64,000 bases of DNA from Legionella rowbothamii (GTDB lineage: Bacteria > Pseudomonadota > Gammaproteobacteria > Legionellales > Legionellaceae). The notes under the pieces were generated by a model. The model had not been told where the DNA came from. It ran no database searches and saw only the letters and a list, made by a program, of their open reading frames with translations. Positions 38,449-47,147 of the stretch are shown here, piece by piece. Made by a program: the position numbers and the translations under genes. The stretch's first letter is position 1. Every line of letters begins with the position of its first letter. The stretch lies in the NCBI RefSeq assembly GCF_900639985.1, contig NZ_CAAAIM010000001.1:434001-498000 (forward strand), in the 5' to 3' direction.

Positions 38449-41400
38449 ATGACTAAACGTAATCGAGAATGTATAAAAGGATATGATGATGAATATGATA
38501 CAGGAGAGTCTTCTTCCAAAAGAAGAAGATCAGGATATAGTTACGACCATCAATCCAGACGACATCAAGCACTAGGTGCTGTAGGAATTGTAGAAGAGAA
38601 TCCTTTTCATAAATTCCAATATTGCCTCTATTTTTTGATAGAAAATACAAAAGCATTTTCTTCCATTCATAATGCTGATAATCAGTTCCGCAAAAAAGTA
38701 GAAGAGCTATTTAACTCATTTGAGCATGCAGCAAGATACGTTGAGGACTGGATAAATCAACGAGAAATTATTGATGGCAGTAAGCACCTTGCGAATAAAA
38801 CTATTTCGTATATTTTCTATAATTTAGGTAAACTTGCAGCATTAGCGAATGTATCGCTACCTGCCGATAAATTGGCATTAATTCTCACCCAGTTAGAACA
38901 ACAAACAATAGATACTCCCTCTTTTATATCACGCTCTATAATGGGACTGGGAACTATCGCTGATTGGAACAAGAGCAATGGAAAAATCCCAACCGTATTA
39001 ATTGAAAATCTTTTAAAACAACTACTGCAATTCCCAATAGTTTCTGACATTGAACTTTCTGCTTGCATTACTGGCCTTGGATTTTTAGCCCCAAGCTTAG
39101 ATACTCCAATTAATACAGCAATAATACAGCAACTACTAGAGCGAATTAGTTCAGGAAAGTCCGAAAATCATACGTCGATAACCCGTACCATCAATTTATT
39201 AGGCCGCATAGCAAAGGCTGGTGCATTAACAACACCTATTGAGATTGCTTTGGTACAACCTATTATTGAAGAATTTTATAACCTTTCTTATTTAAACGAA
39301 ACAAACCATCATAAAATGCTCATCGGCTTGGAATGGTTGCTTTCTGCAAAAAAACTGTATGGAAGCTTTGATGCCCATATCGTTCCCAAGCTATTAGAGT
39401 ATGGATTACTCAATGATAAAAATCAGTATCTAAACTTAGGTTTTTCTATTCTAAAACAATTAGTTCAAGAAAATCTTTTACATGGAACTATGGATTTTTC
39501 GCAGATAATCAAAGCATTTAATAAGCGCGCTCCAAATATTCAATATATGGCTAGACTACTTTATATCTCTGGCCTATTAGCGCAAAAAGGCCACATAAAA
39601 GAAACGATTGAGGCTCAAGATCTACAAAATCTTTTTGATACACTTCCTAAAGCAATTCGCCTTAATGAGATTGATGTAGGTGATATCTTTGCTGGTCTTG
39701 GGCTATTGGTACAAACCCAAAATGTAAATATAAATCAAATAAATGTCAGTTTATATTCATTACTACAAGCTCTCCCTCTCCACCAAATACGCCCCATTAA
39801 TGCTGAAAAAATTCTGGTTGGACTTATAGAACTTAGAACAAGAATGCGCTGCCGACCGGAGCAATTACAACAAATAGTACATTCTGTCCTTGGGTCAAAA
39901 AACCCCTTAGCTAGCGACGAGGTTATTAAGTATATTGATTGGTTTATTAAACTCAGTTCAGTATACCCTGTGGCTCAACTTAACCCTGGCTTTGAAACCC
40001 TATTATCTTCGATTAACTTCTCATTTGGCTCTTTAAGCGGAGTGGAGCAAGAACAATTGAACGAAATGATATCCGCTCTTCCTAACCCCACCTGGGCTGA
40101 ATCATTAAGAATTAAATTGGGCGTAGCTTCTATTCAAAGAAGAACAGAGGCACTCCAAGTAAGGCCAACAAGCACAATTCCCCTAGTAAGGATTGTCCCT
40201 GTTCCTAGAAGGTCCAGACAAAGAACTGAAATAACGACAACATCAGAGCTAAGGCTAGCGTCAGAAAGATCTGCCCCAGTACGTGATGCTCAGACAACAA
40301 GAACAGAATCCCGGCCCCAGTCGGTAAGATCTACGTTTACCAGAACATCACCATCCGAGAACACCGACCACCATCAAAGCTGGGACAGTGCATATAGGAA
40401 AGATGCTTTATTTAAGGCTATAGCTGATAAAAACATGCACCAACTTGCGGTATTACTAGGCGTAAATTTTCCCATTAGAACTCATACCTTTTCAAGCCCA
40501 TCAAGTTCATCAAGTTCATCAAGTACGGGCAATAATCAGTGGGGAAGCCTCTCTCAAGTAGAAAGCAACGAACAGCAAGCAGCTAATACTGCGGTTAATC
40601 AATTGTTGCAAAAAACAGAAACTAATGCATTACGTATTTTAATAACCCAAGCAAATGCCGCTTATTTTGAATTGTTATTGCGTGCATGTTCGAATCATGC
40701 ACGATATCAATTAGCGCAGAAAAATGCGCTACTCCCCATTCTACTTTATTTACCGATTCAAGAGCTAGAACGTTATATACCAAATTTACTTAGTTTAGAA
40801 CTCTATAGAGATAGCAAAGCCTTAGTCAAGCTTGTGAATAATCTAAAAACTAGAGCCGCACAACATCCTGAGGAACTAGAGCGGATCAAACAATTGCAAA
40901 TTCAACTTCTCGACCGAGCAATTGAGTTTCATACTCGTCTATATCACACTAATGTACTTAGTAATCTTAGGACAGAAAAAGCGCTCGCATTAAGAATGAC
41001 AGCGGATACAAACCAATCATCTCAGACACAAATACCACACCCAGAACGCAGACCATCAACGCAAATACCTCAACGTATGTTTGCACCACAACCTGGGCGT
41101 CTAGTAGTTAATCGACGATATTCCTATGAGACAGAAGATATCAATCGAATTTTGCAATTACGTCTTGGAAATTTAAATCTTAGGGAAGAAAACACTCCGA
41201 GCCTCAGCATATTAACCACTGCGAATATGAGGGAAGGTGCTCAAAGAAATAGAGTTTTTGATGTTTTAAACCAATACTTTGCTGGGTATGAAGGACAATT
41301 AGTTATAAATAACCAAGCAGAACATAATATTATTATCCCTATTGTACATAACCATCATTGGGTAGGTATACGTATCCAATTGAATCATGGTCAATCACCT

Positions 41401-41769
41401 CAAATCACCTATTATAACACCGTGGAAGATTATGAATATGACGAAGCATTGCAAGTCAGTATACTTTTAGAGGTAAATAGAGCGATACGGAACTATAACA
41501 CTTCTTGGACACAGCCCTCATTAAAAACCTATGAGAAAACATTAATCCAAGATGATGCATCCAGTTGTGGTCCATTGTTAATTGAAAGCATTTATTGCCA
41601 TTTAACCAATAGATCTTGGCGACAAACCAATCCTCCAGATTTGCTTGCTGAAAAAATTCGTAGATTCCAGCTAAGACTTGTCGAAGAGAAAGATCCTCAA
41701 TTTTATCGAAAATTCTTAACCCAGCAATCAAGATCGCCTGAACCAAACAACAGTATGGGCTTATCCTAA
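38449..41769 (+). CDS. Very large protein with C-terminal Ulp1-like (clan CE) cysteine protease, candidate effector
   Basis: About 1,106 residues from ATG 38449 (weak ribosome site; an in-frame TTG at 38383 is the alternative). Residues about 60-560 form tandem helical repeats of about 35-40 residues, ARM/HEAT-like (for example ITGLGFLAP, INLLGRIAKAG). A Ser-rich linker follows (near 680), then a helical part. The C-terminal 200 residues fit a clan CE protease: His in NHHWVGIRI (H970), Asn in ITYYNTVED (about N990, where the family usually has Asp) and Gln-Cys in QDDASSCGP (Q1034, C1040). Proteases of this clan remove ubiquitin or SUMO-like modifiers, and bacteria inject them into hosts. Target is unknown. 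Confidence 0.75.
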   Translation: MTKRNRECIKGYDDEYDTGESSSKRRRSGYSYDHQSRRHQALGAVGIVEENPFHKFQYCLYFLIENTKAFSSIHNADNQFRKKVEELFNSFEHAARYVEDWINQREIIDGSKHLANKTISYIFYNLGKLAALANVSLPADKLALILTQLEQQTIDTPSFISRSIMGLGTIADWNKSNGKIPTVLIENLLKQLLQFPIVSDIELSACITGLGFLAPSLDTPINTAIIQQLLERISSGKSENHTSITRTINLLGRIAKAGALTTPIEIALVQPIIEEFYNLSYLNETNHHKMLIGLEWLLSAKKLYGSFDAHIVPKLLEYGLLNDKNQYLNLGFSILKQLVQENLLHGTMDFSQIIKAFNKRAPNIQYMARLLYISGLLAQKGHIKETIEAQDLQNLFDTLPKAIRLNEIDVGDIFAGLGLLVQTQNVNINQINVSLYSLLQALPLHQIRPINAEKILVGLIELRTRMRCRPEQLQQIVHSVLGSKNPLASDEVIKYIDWFIKLSSVYPVAQLNPGFETLLSSINFSFGSLSGVEQEQLNEMISALPNPTWAESLRIKLGVASIQRRTEALQVRPTSTIPLVRIVPVPRRSRQRTEITTTSELRLASERSAPVRDAQTTRTESRPQSVRSTFTRTSPSENTDHHQSWDSAYRKDALFKAIADKNMHQLAVLLGVNFPIRTHTFSSPSSSSSSSSTGNNQWGSLSQVESNEQQAANTAVNQLLQKTETNALRILITQANAAYFELLLRACSNHARYQLAQKNALLPILLYLPIQELERYIPNLLSLELYRDSKALVKLVNNLKTRAAQHPEELERIKQLQIQLLDRAIEFHTRLYHTNVLSNLRTEKALALRMTADTNQSSQTQIPHPERRPSTQIPQRMFAPQPGRLVVNRRYSYETEDINRILQLRLGNLNLREENTPSLSILTTANMREGAQRNRVFDVLNQYFAGYEGQLVINNQAEHNIIIPIVHNHHWVGIRIQLNHGQSPQITYYNTVEDYEYDEALQVSILLEVNRAIRNYNTSWTQPSLKTYEKTLIQDDASSCGPLLIESIYCHLTNRSWRQTNPPDLLAEKIRRFQLRLVEEKDPQFYRKFLTQQSRSPEPNNSMGLS
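40492..40524. repeat. 9-bp in-frame tandem repeat (serine linker)
   Basis: About 3.7 copies of TCAAGTTCA, the first one degenerate (TCAAGCCCA), encode a serine run in the linker of the Ulp1-like protein. Unit length divisible by three means slippage changes the linker length without shifting the frame. Confidence 0.75.
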
Positions 41770-41773
41770 CTAC

Positions 41774-41806
41774 AGCCTGGATGGAGAAATAGCCTTCATC
41801 CAGGCT
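41774..41806. terminator. Hairpin between convergent genes
   Basis: AGCCTGGATG and CATCCAGGCT form a perfect 10-bp stem, 13-base loop, starting 5 bases after the Ulp1-like gene stop and ending 9 bases before the phasin gene end. It can serve both strands. No clear U-tract. Confidence 0.5.
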
Positions 41807-41814
41807 ACATCATA

Positions 41815-42486
41815 TTAATTAGGAAAATTTCTTCCCTTATTAAGTAATCCATGTTCCTTGTCATGCATTGGGCTTACTTTTGAAGTACTATGACCATGTT
41901 CTTTATTTTCTGCTTGATGAAGTTTTGCTTTCTCATCAGCAGCACGTGGTTCTTGCTTCACAACCTGTGGACTATGGGACATAGTGGATTTGCTGTGCTG
42001 AACTACAGGCTTAGTCGCTTTTTTCGCGCTCTTTTTCTCACTTGCATTAGCAACAGTTTTGGTGCTTGGTTTTGCAGCGGATTTAGTATGAGCAGCTGTT
42101 TTCTTAACTGCGGGCTTAGCTGTTTTTTTTATTGTTTTGCTTGCTGCTGAACTTGCTTTTTTTGCTGTCGAACTTGCTTGCTTTACTGTTGAGCTTGCTT
42201 TTTTTATTACGTCTTTTGCTGCTTCTTCAGTGTGATGAGATGCATTTATCCAATGATTTTCTAAAATACTAAAAGTATCACGCATATAATCAAGAGCCAT
42301 GTGACTATTACGAATAAACATATTCATGTTTCGCTCTAAAAGCTCTTCTGGTTTTTTTATGCTCAAAAGCTCACCAGGTTTCATATAGGAAAAGCCTTGC
42401 ATCGTTTTGATATTCAGTTCCATTAATTTTTGTAATGGAAATTGCATATTACTAAATACTTTTTGATCAAAGTGAATATTTTTCAT
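41815..42486 (-). CDS. Phasin-family protein with Lys/Ala-rich tail
   Basis: 223 residues. The first 100 fit the phasin domain that coats polyhydroxyalkanoate granules (QKVFSNMQFPLQKLMELNI, LERNMNMFIRNSHMALDYM). The rest is Lys-, Ala-, Ser- and Thr-rich (KKASSTVKQASSTAKKASSA), like histone H1 tails and PhaF-type phasins, which bind DNA and link granules to the nucleoid. Legionella stores polyhydroxybutyrate, so a granule role fits; DNA binding is inference from composition. It is transcribed toward the large effector-like gene and lies next to a kinase gene. Confidence 0.78.
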   Translation of the reverse strand: MKNIHFDQKVFSNMQFPLQKLMELNIKTMQGFSYMKPGELLSIKKPEELLERNMNMFIRNSHMALDYMRDTFSILENHWINASHHTEEAAKDVIKKASSTVKQASSTAKKASSAASKTIKKTAKPAVKKTAAHTKSAAKPSTKTVANASEKKSAKKATKPVVQHSKSTMSHSPQVVKQEPRAADEKAKLHQAENKEHGHSTSKVSPMHDKEHGLLNKGRNFPN

Positions 42487-42534
42487 TATTTCTCCCTATG
42501 CGGCAGTGCACAACTCAAGATTAGTAATCCTACA

Positions 42535-44091
42535 TCAATTTGTCAAATCTAATAAACCATGAATATTATTTTTAATATTTTCTGTAATCCGATCTGTTCG
42601 AGGCTGAGAAAATAATCCCCATCGTTTCGTAAAAAGATAATTAACTCCTACCGCAACTCCATACCCTACTACTAAGAGCCCAATCACTGCTGCAATCTCA
42701 CTAATTAACCATTGAAGATCGCGATTTTTTTGAAAGAAAGGTCGGTACTTATTTATTGTATCGAAACAACGCTTACTGTATTGTGGAAGAAGTATAGGAT
42801 CCGGGTTTTCCATAAATTTATTAGTATATTCAGCAAGTTTTTTATGTAATTTTTTAACCTTATTCGCAATTTCAATAAAACCTCGTTCCCCTAAATCCAC
42901 TTCCTTTTCAGCCAGAGTATGTAACAATTTATTAATTAATTTAAGCCGATGTTCATAATTATGTAGCTTCGCTTTTGAAAAAGTTTGGATTGTTTCTAAT
43001 TGATACATTGGACGTGCAACTGTTGAAAATAACTCTATCGCCTCCTCCAATGAAAAACGAGTAGCAGGATCCTCGTGTAATAGTCCATTGAGACAGGTTC
43101 TAATAATCGCCTCATCACTTTTAAACAGATGAGCACCAGTGCACGTAAATAAATGATGATTCTTCGTCATTTGCTTCGTCTCAGGCCAAGACCAAGATTT
43201 TCGATTGTTTAGATAATAATTTTTATAAGAATCACCCCATACATAGCTCAATATTCTTCCTACGGCATAAGCATCTGACTTTTCGGAATATCTTACAGGA
43301 GTGATAAATGATTCGGGGGAGCGATATGCCGGTGTTCCCACTATACGCGCGTCCTGTTTTCCTCTGAACATAGCACGTCCATAATCAATAATTGCAACTA
43401 TGGGAGGATTTTTTTTCATATCAATAAGCATATTTAATGGTTTTAAATCACGATGCACGATTCCTTTATCCGTGACTTGGGACTTTACCGCATGCAAAAT
43501 GGCCAAAGTAATATCTAATCGTTCTTTTACCGTGAGCCTACCATGGCGCCCCTTATCCCACAGCAGAGTCTCTAAAGTACAGCCTTCTGCCTTATCCATA
43601 AGCAAATAACTTTTTTTACTGTTATCTTCAAAAACAAAAACCGGTGGTTTCACTTGAAGATAACCTGCACGTTTTAAAAATTGATACTCTGCCTCAACTA
43701 ATGCTTTTCGCTCATGGTGCATATGATCTTCAATTTTGATAACTTCCTTAGCATAACGGTTTAAAAAACTCTGAGATGCTTTAAATTGTATTGTCCCCAA
43801 AACGGGATATACCGCCCCATAAAATCCCTTACCTAGAGGGGCTTGAGTTGTATCAAAAATTGCAAATTGCTCTTCCATTTCATCCGGCTTTAACAATGAA
43901 TGGGTGAACCAAAGTCGATACTTAATATTTTGATATTTATACTCGTAACAATACTCCTTATTCAATAAAGTTCCCGTTGGTACATTCCTAAAAAATTCCG
44001 CCAAGACCTCTAAACACTGAAAATCCAATAAAGCAGACTCCATTTTCAAGGGGTTTACTGTAATTATCTTAGAGTAAGTCATAAAAATCAT
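42535..44091 (-). CDS. Ser/Thr protein kinase with C-terminal membrane helix, candidate effector
   Basis: 518 residues. The kinase domain (about 70-345) has the glycine loop GKGFYGAVY, a Lys in AKEVIKIED, the catalytic loop HRDLKPLN, a DYG in place of DFG (IIDYGRA), GTPAYRSPES as the activation end and SDAYAVGRILSYVWG. All residues needed for catalysis seem present. After a helical region, one hydrophobic segment lies at about residue 470-490 (AAVIGLLVVGYGVAVGV), which could insert in a host membrane. Legionella injects several such eukaryotic-type kinases (LegK proteins); effector status is inference. The start is ATG 44091 or 44082, with no strong ribosome site. Confidence 0.8.
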   Translation of the reverse strand: MIFMTYSKIITVNPLKMESALLDFQCLEVLAEFFRNVPTGTLLNKEYCYEYKYQNIKYRLWFTHSLLKPDEMEEQFAIFDTTQAPLGKGFYGAVYPVLGTIQFKASQSFLNRYAKEVIKIEDHMHHERKALVEAEYQFLKRAGYLQVKPPVFVFEDNSKKSYLLMDKAEGCTLETLLWDKGRHGRLTVKERLDITLAILHAVKSQVTDKGIVHRDLKPLNMLIDMKKNPPIVAIIDYGRAMFRGKQDARIVGTPAYRSPESFITPVRYSEKSDAYAVGRILSYVWGDSYKNYYLNNRKSWSWPETKQMTKNHHLFTCTGAHLFKSDEAIIRTCLNGLLHEDPATRFSLEEAIELFSTVARPMYQLETIQTFSKAKLHNYEHRLKLINKLLHTLAEKEVDLGERGFIEIANKVKKLHKKLAEYTNKFMENPDPILLPQYSKRCFDTINKYRPFFQKNRDLQWLISEIAAVIGLLVVGYGVAVGVNYLFTKRWGLFSQPRTDRITENIKNNIHGLLDLTN

Positions 44092-44262
44092 ATGGAATAA
44101 ATTTAAATAATATGTGGGATTGTACAGCGATTATAATTTGATGCTAATCATGGAAAACTGCAAGAATAATTTGCTATTAATCATTAAAAATCGATGGCTT
44201 TTTTCTGAGCGTTTCAGGTAGGATGAGTAGGTAATTTAAAAATCTTACGGAGGAGTGCAATC

Positions 44263-45075
44263 ATGGGCAAAGTAAATGCTATGGGAATGGAAGAGATCAA
44301 AAGGGAAAGAGAAGAGCATGAAGCAAATTTACAACGATTTGTGTCCCAACCATTTAACCCATCCAATAAAGAGCAATTAGAGGCATTGAAAAAACGCATT
44401 GATGATTTTGAGTTTACTCTGAATCAGATGTATCTATTTCAAGGTATGAATACTGGGCTTCAGGCCTGGGGAATATTTACCACGGTCAGAATGCTATTGC
44501 CTCTGCCGGAATTTGCCAACTACATCTTATCTGCTTTTCTTTATTTAGGTGCAGCAGGATATATTCTCCAAAAATTTAGTACCACTGATTTCTATAACGA
44601 ATTGCAAGAAATGAAAGAAATCTACAACTGGGCACTAAAGGATGGCAAAGACATTTATGATGGGAAAACCAATAATACAGAAAAGTTAAATACCCCAGAA
44701 GTTCAACGATTAATTACCTTATTGACCCCTCTATGTTCTCTTCAGTTTATGCTAGCTTGGCCTAAAGTTACTGCAGAAGAAGAAGTAAAAACGGGCTTTA
44801 GTGCAGTATTTGCTGTGGGGCAAAGTCTCTATGGTCGATTCTTCGCCTCTGCTCCTGAAGTTTCGGATAAACTCAAACCACTGCAAATTCAGGTAGAAAC
44901 CGAAGCCCTATCCATTAACGCTTTAGCGGGCTTTGAACAATCTCTACGTTATTTTGCCACCAGCCCCTATTGTCGAGATTTATTGAAGGCAAAAATTCAA
45001 CAACCTATGGAATATGTCAAAGGAATAATTCCTGAAGTGATTACTTCCAGCTTGTCTCACCAGAAGATGGCTTAA
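44263..45075 (+). CDS. Hypothetical coiled-coil membrane protein
   Basis: 270 residues. An N-terminal charged coiled coil (EEIKREREEHEANLQRF), a hydrophobic region at residues about 65-110 with two likely membrane segments (LQAWGIFTTVRMLLPLPEF and ILSAFLYLGAAGYILQKF), then helical. A GGAGG ribosome site precedes ATG 44263. Function unknown; the location, between a kinase and two GTPases with effector features, makes it a candidate effector. It ends before a strong hairpin. Confidence 0.5.
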   Translation: MGKVNAMGMEEIKREREEHEANLQRFVSQPFNPSNKEQLEALKKRIDDFEFTLNQMYLFQGMNTGLQAWGIFTTVRMLLPLPEFANYILSAFLYLGAAGYILQKFSTTDFYNELQEMKEIYNWALKDGKDIYDGKTNNTEKLNTPEVQRLITLLTPLCSLQFMLAWPKVTAEEEVKTGFSAVFAVGQSLYGRFFASAPEVSDKLKPLQIQVETEALSINALAGFEQSLRYFATSPYCRDLLKAKIQQPMEYVKGIIPEVITSSLSHQKMA

Positions 45076-45082
45076 TAAGTCT

Positions 45083-45123
45083 AAGGTTTGAGTAGCTCGC
45101 CAAAAAGAGGCTACTCAAACCTT
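45083..45123 (+). terminator. 14-bp hairpin after the coiled-coil gene
   Basis: Perfect 14-bp arms, 45083-45096 and 45110-45123 (AAGGTTTGAGTAGC and its reverse complement), around a 13-base A-rich loop, beginning 8 bases after the stop. T-rich sequence follows shortly (TACCTATTTTATT). Confidence 0.6.
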
Positions 45124-45737
45124 TACCTATTTTATTATGGTCGGCTGGTAAATACTTTCGTACTACTGTCCCTAGTGTGTACTGGGTCAATAAATCTTTG
45201 GAATTGGATAAGGGGGGCGAAGCTGAGATGTGCCATAGCTATTAACATAATAGTTAACACTATTATTTAATGCTGCTTGATGTTGTACAACCATAGTGTT
45301 AGCGATTTTTTAGCATTTGCATATTGCTGTAATAGATATTGATCGATTGCTGCCAGATCCCTGAAACAGCTAATATTGCTGTGTGCACGAACTTGTAGTC
45401 CTGGTTGCAAATTATCAACGAATTAATTGTAACTATTTAAGTTTTTTATAAAAAAATAAGCGATCTTCTATGATTTTAAACAAAACACGTTGTTTCTCAA
45501 GGTCAAAGTCCATAATCTTATAGCCAACTCTACTGTAACAGTTTTAAAAATACGAGAATCCTTTAATAGACGACAGGGACTTTTTTAATTTTTATATGAT
45601 AAACTATGTAAATCAGCGCTGATCCCTTAATATATCCCATCCTACGAGGTAATCCTTTACAGATAAAACCATGTAATTGGTTCTTATCTATTTTTATTTG
45701 ATGCATTTACTTACTGATAACTTAAGAAGGAATTTAT
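45124..45737. other. Gap around decayed coding sequence
   Basis: Besides the minus-strand fragments, a plus-strand open stretch near 45,130-45,270 (YYGRLVNTFVLLSLV) could be the tail of a dead transposase, but the signal is too weak to call. Nothing else is seen until the ribosome site AGAAGGA before the GTPase gene. Confidence 0.35.
45267..45600 (-). pseudogene. Decayed gene fragments, minus strand
   Basis: Two open stretches in different frames read like protein on the minus strand: about 45543-45433 (SRVGYKIMDFDLEKQRVLF, then KIIEDRLFFYKKLK) and 45422-45267 (FVDNLQPGLQVRAHSNISCF, then RDLAAIDQYLLQQYA to NIKQH). A third piece (SSIKGFSYF) precedes the first beyond a stop. This is the pattern of a dead gene broken by stops and a frameshift. 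The family is not recognised. Confidence 0.4.
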
Positions 45738-46754
45738 GTGAAGCAATATAAGGTTGTTTTAATGGGAGCAGAATGCGCAGGCAAATCGGAACTATTTAGA
45801 CGCCTGGTTTATAGTCAGAAATATAGATTTAATGCTGTGCATCAAACTACTTTAGGGACTAGCTATGGTGTCAAATATATTGCTAATGATCACGAATTGC
45901 ATATCTGGGAGTTAAGTGGCGCTGCGCGATTTTGTCGAGATGTCGATATTCTGAGCTATGCTGCTAAAGCTAATGTCGCATTATTGTGTATTAATTTAAC
46001 GCAAGAAATTAATCAAGACCAAATTCTGAAAAAAATTGAAGAATTTTCTATTGATAATCCTTACGCCACATTGTTTTTAGTAGGAACCCAATCGGATCAT
46101 CCTCAAGCGCGTATTCAAGAATTTCGGCAATTGAATTTAGATAAAAAAATCTTTATTACTTCAGCAAAAGATGGGCTTGATATTGATGTGCTTCTTCAGG
46201 CTATTACTGATGCCTGCGGCATTCCACCACTAAAAAAACGGTGGGATGATGAAATTAGTAATCTATTAGCGAAAATGAGCCAATTGCCTAACAAGGAGTA
46301 TGATGCAATAACGCAGGAGCTTAATCTGCTAGAACAGATTGTATTTCCTACCAATGTTGTTGAAAATGCTAACAACGAACTCAAACAAGAGGCAATAAAA
46401 TTGTTTCAAAAAAAATGCCAGTCTATTTTAAGGGGTAATTATTCAGAGGTGTGGAATGCCTTATTAACGGTTGTAGCCGCTGCAGTGGTAACCACGCTCA
46501 CTGCGATGCTTGGTTTTGCTATTGGTTTGGCATTAGGGGCATGGACAGGCCCTGGTGCATTCATTACAGCATTAGTTGGAGCTAAGACCGCAGCAGCTTC
46601 TGTAGTTGGAGCAAGTGCGACTTTTGGGGTAGGTGCTGCTCTAACCTCATATGGCTTATTTAAAGAGCAGAAAAAGTGCATTGAAAATAACGTATTGATT
46701 CTGGATTTGCCACAAAAAAGAATTGCTTCATTATTTCCATCAATAATTAATTGA
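45738..46754 (+). CDS. Ras-like small GTPase with C-terminal membrane hairpin, candidate effector
   Basis: 338 residues; GTG start at 45738 after AGAAGGA. The first 165 residues follow the Ras/Rab fold: P-loop GAECAGKS (residues 10-17), a switch I threonine pair (TTLGTSYG), a switch II-like strand WELSGAARF that lacks the usual DxxG, and the G5-like ITSAKDG; the G4 motif reads GTQSD rather than NKxD, so nucleotide specificity is uncertain. The C-terminus has two hydrophobic segments separated by GAWTGPG (TLTAMLGFAIGLALGAW and about 20 more). It lacks a prenylation box; the hairpin replaces it as anchor. A paralogue lies at 47148-48143. Confidence 0.7.
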   Translation: MKQYKVVLMGAECAGKSELFRRLVYSQKYRFNAVHQTTLGTSYGVKYIANDHELHIWELSGAARFCRDVDILSYAAKANVALLCINLTQEINQDQILKKIEEFSIDNPYATLFLVGTQSDHPQARIQEFRQLNLDKKIFITSAKDGLDIDVLLQAITDACGIPPLKKRWDDEISNLLAKMSQLPNKEYDAITQELNLLEQIVFPTNVVENANNELKQEAIKLFQKKCQSILRGNYSEVWNALLTVVAAAVVTTLTAMLGFAIGLALGAWTGPGAFITALVGAKTAAASVVGASATFGVGAALTSYGLFKEQKKCIENNVLILDLPQKRIASLFPSIIN

Positions 46755-46773
46755 TTGTATAGATAACTCGCAA

Positions 46774-46810
46774 TAATTTAGACTCCGTTGCAAAAACGGA
46801 GTCTAAATTA
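46774..46810. terminator. 14-bp hairpin after the GTPase gene
   Basis: Perfect arms 46774-46787 and 46797-46810 (TAATTTAGACTCCG and reverse complement), loop TTGCAAAAA, starting 20 bases after the stop. It is symmetrical and can act on both strands. Confidence 0.55.
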
Positions 46811-47026
46811 GCTCATGCTTTGTTAACAATGTGCCCTAACAAAATCTATTGGTTGATTGCCGCTTGCCGTTCATAATATCCTGGATAAAAATCAGGAGCG
46901 TGTTCTCAAGCAATTTTAAATGCCGTTCGGATTAAAGACTCAAGAGACAATGATATTCCATTATTTGTTGATTTTTGGGTGAATGGTGTGGCCCATGTAA
47001 AATATTCAGAAGTATGCTTAAGGTAA
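46811..47026 (+). pseudogene. Gene fragment with internal stops
   Basis: One frame reads as protein with two TAA codons inside: NKIYWLIAACRS, stop, YPG, stop, then KSGACSQAILNAVRIKD and NDIPLFVDFWVNGVAHVKYS to a stop at 47024-47026. Both stops could come from CAA (Gln). There is no start codon in a sensible place, so this is a decaying fragment of an unrecognised gene. It is next to a hairpin and between the two GTPase genes. Confidence 0.45.
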
Positions 47027-47147
47027 AACAATAAGTTGTATCAAAACAGGTAATACCTGCTCTTTCAAACCCTAACATCGTCATGGGTTCTAAAAACCGA
47101 TGTTGATGAAGAGAGAGAAAGAGCGCTCGAAAGCAGGCCTATATTTT

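Noticed and set aside
45088..45270. Plus-strand frame of 60 codons after the coiled-coil gene
   Set aside because: Runs through the hairpin, no ribosome site; transposase-like look is too weak to call.
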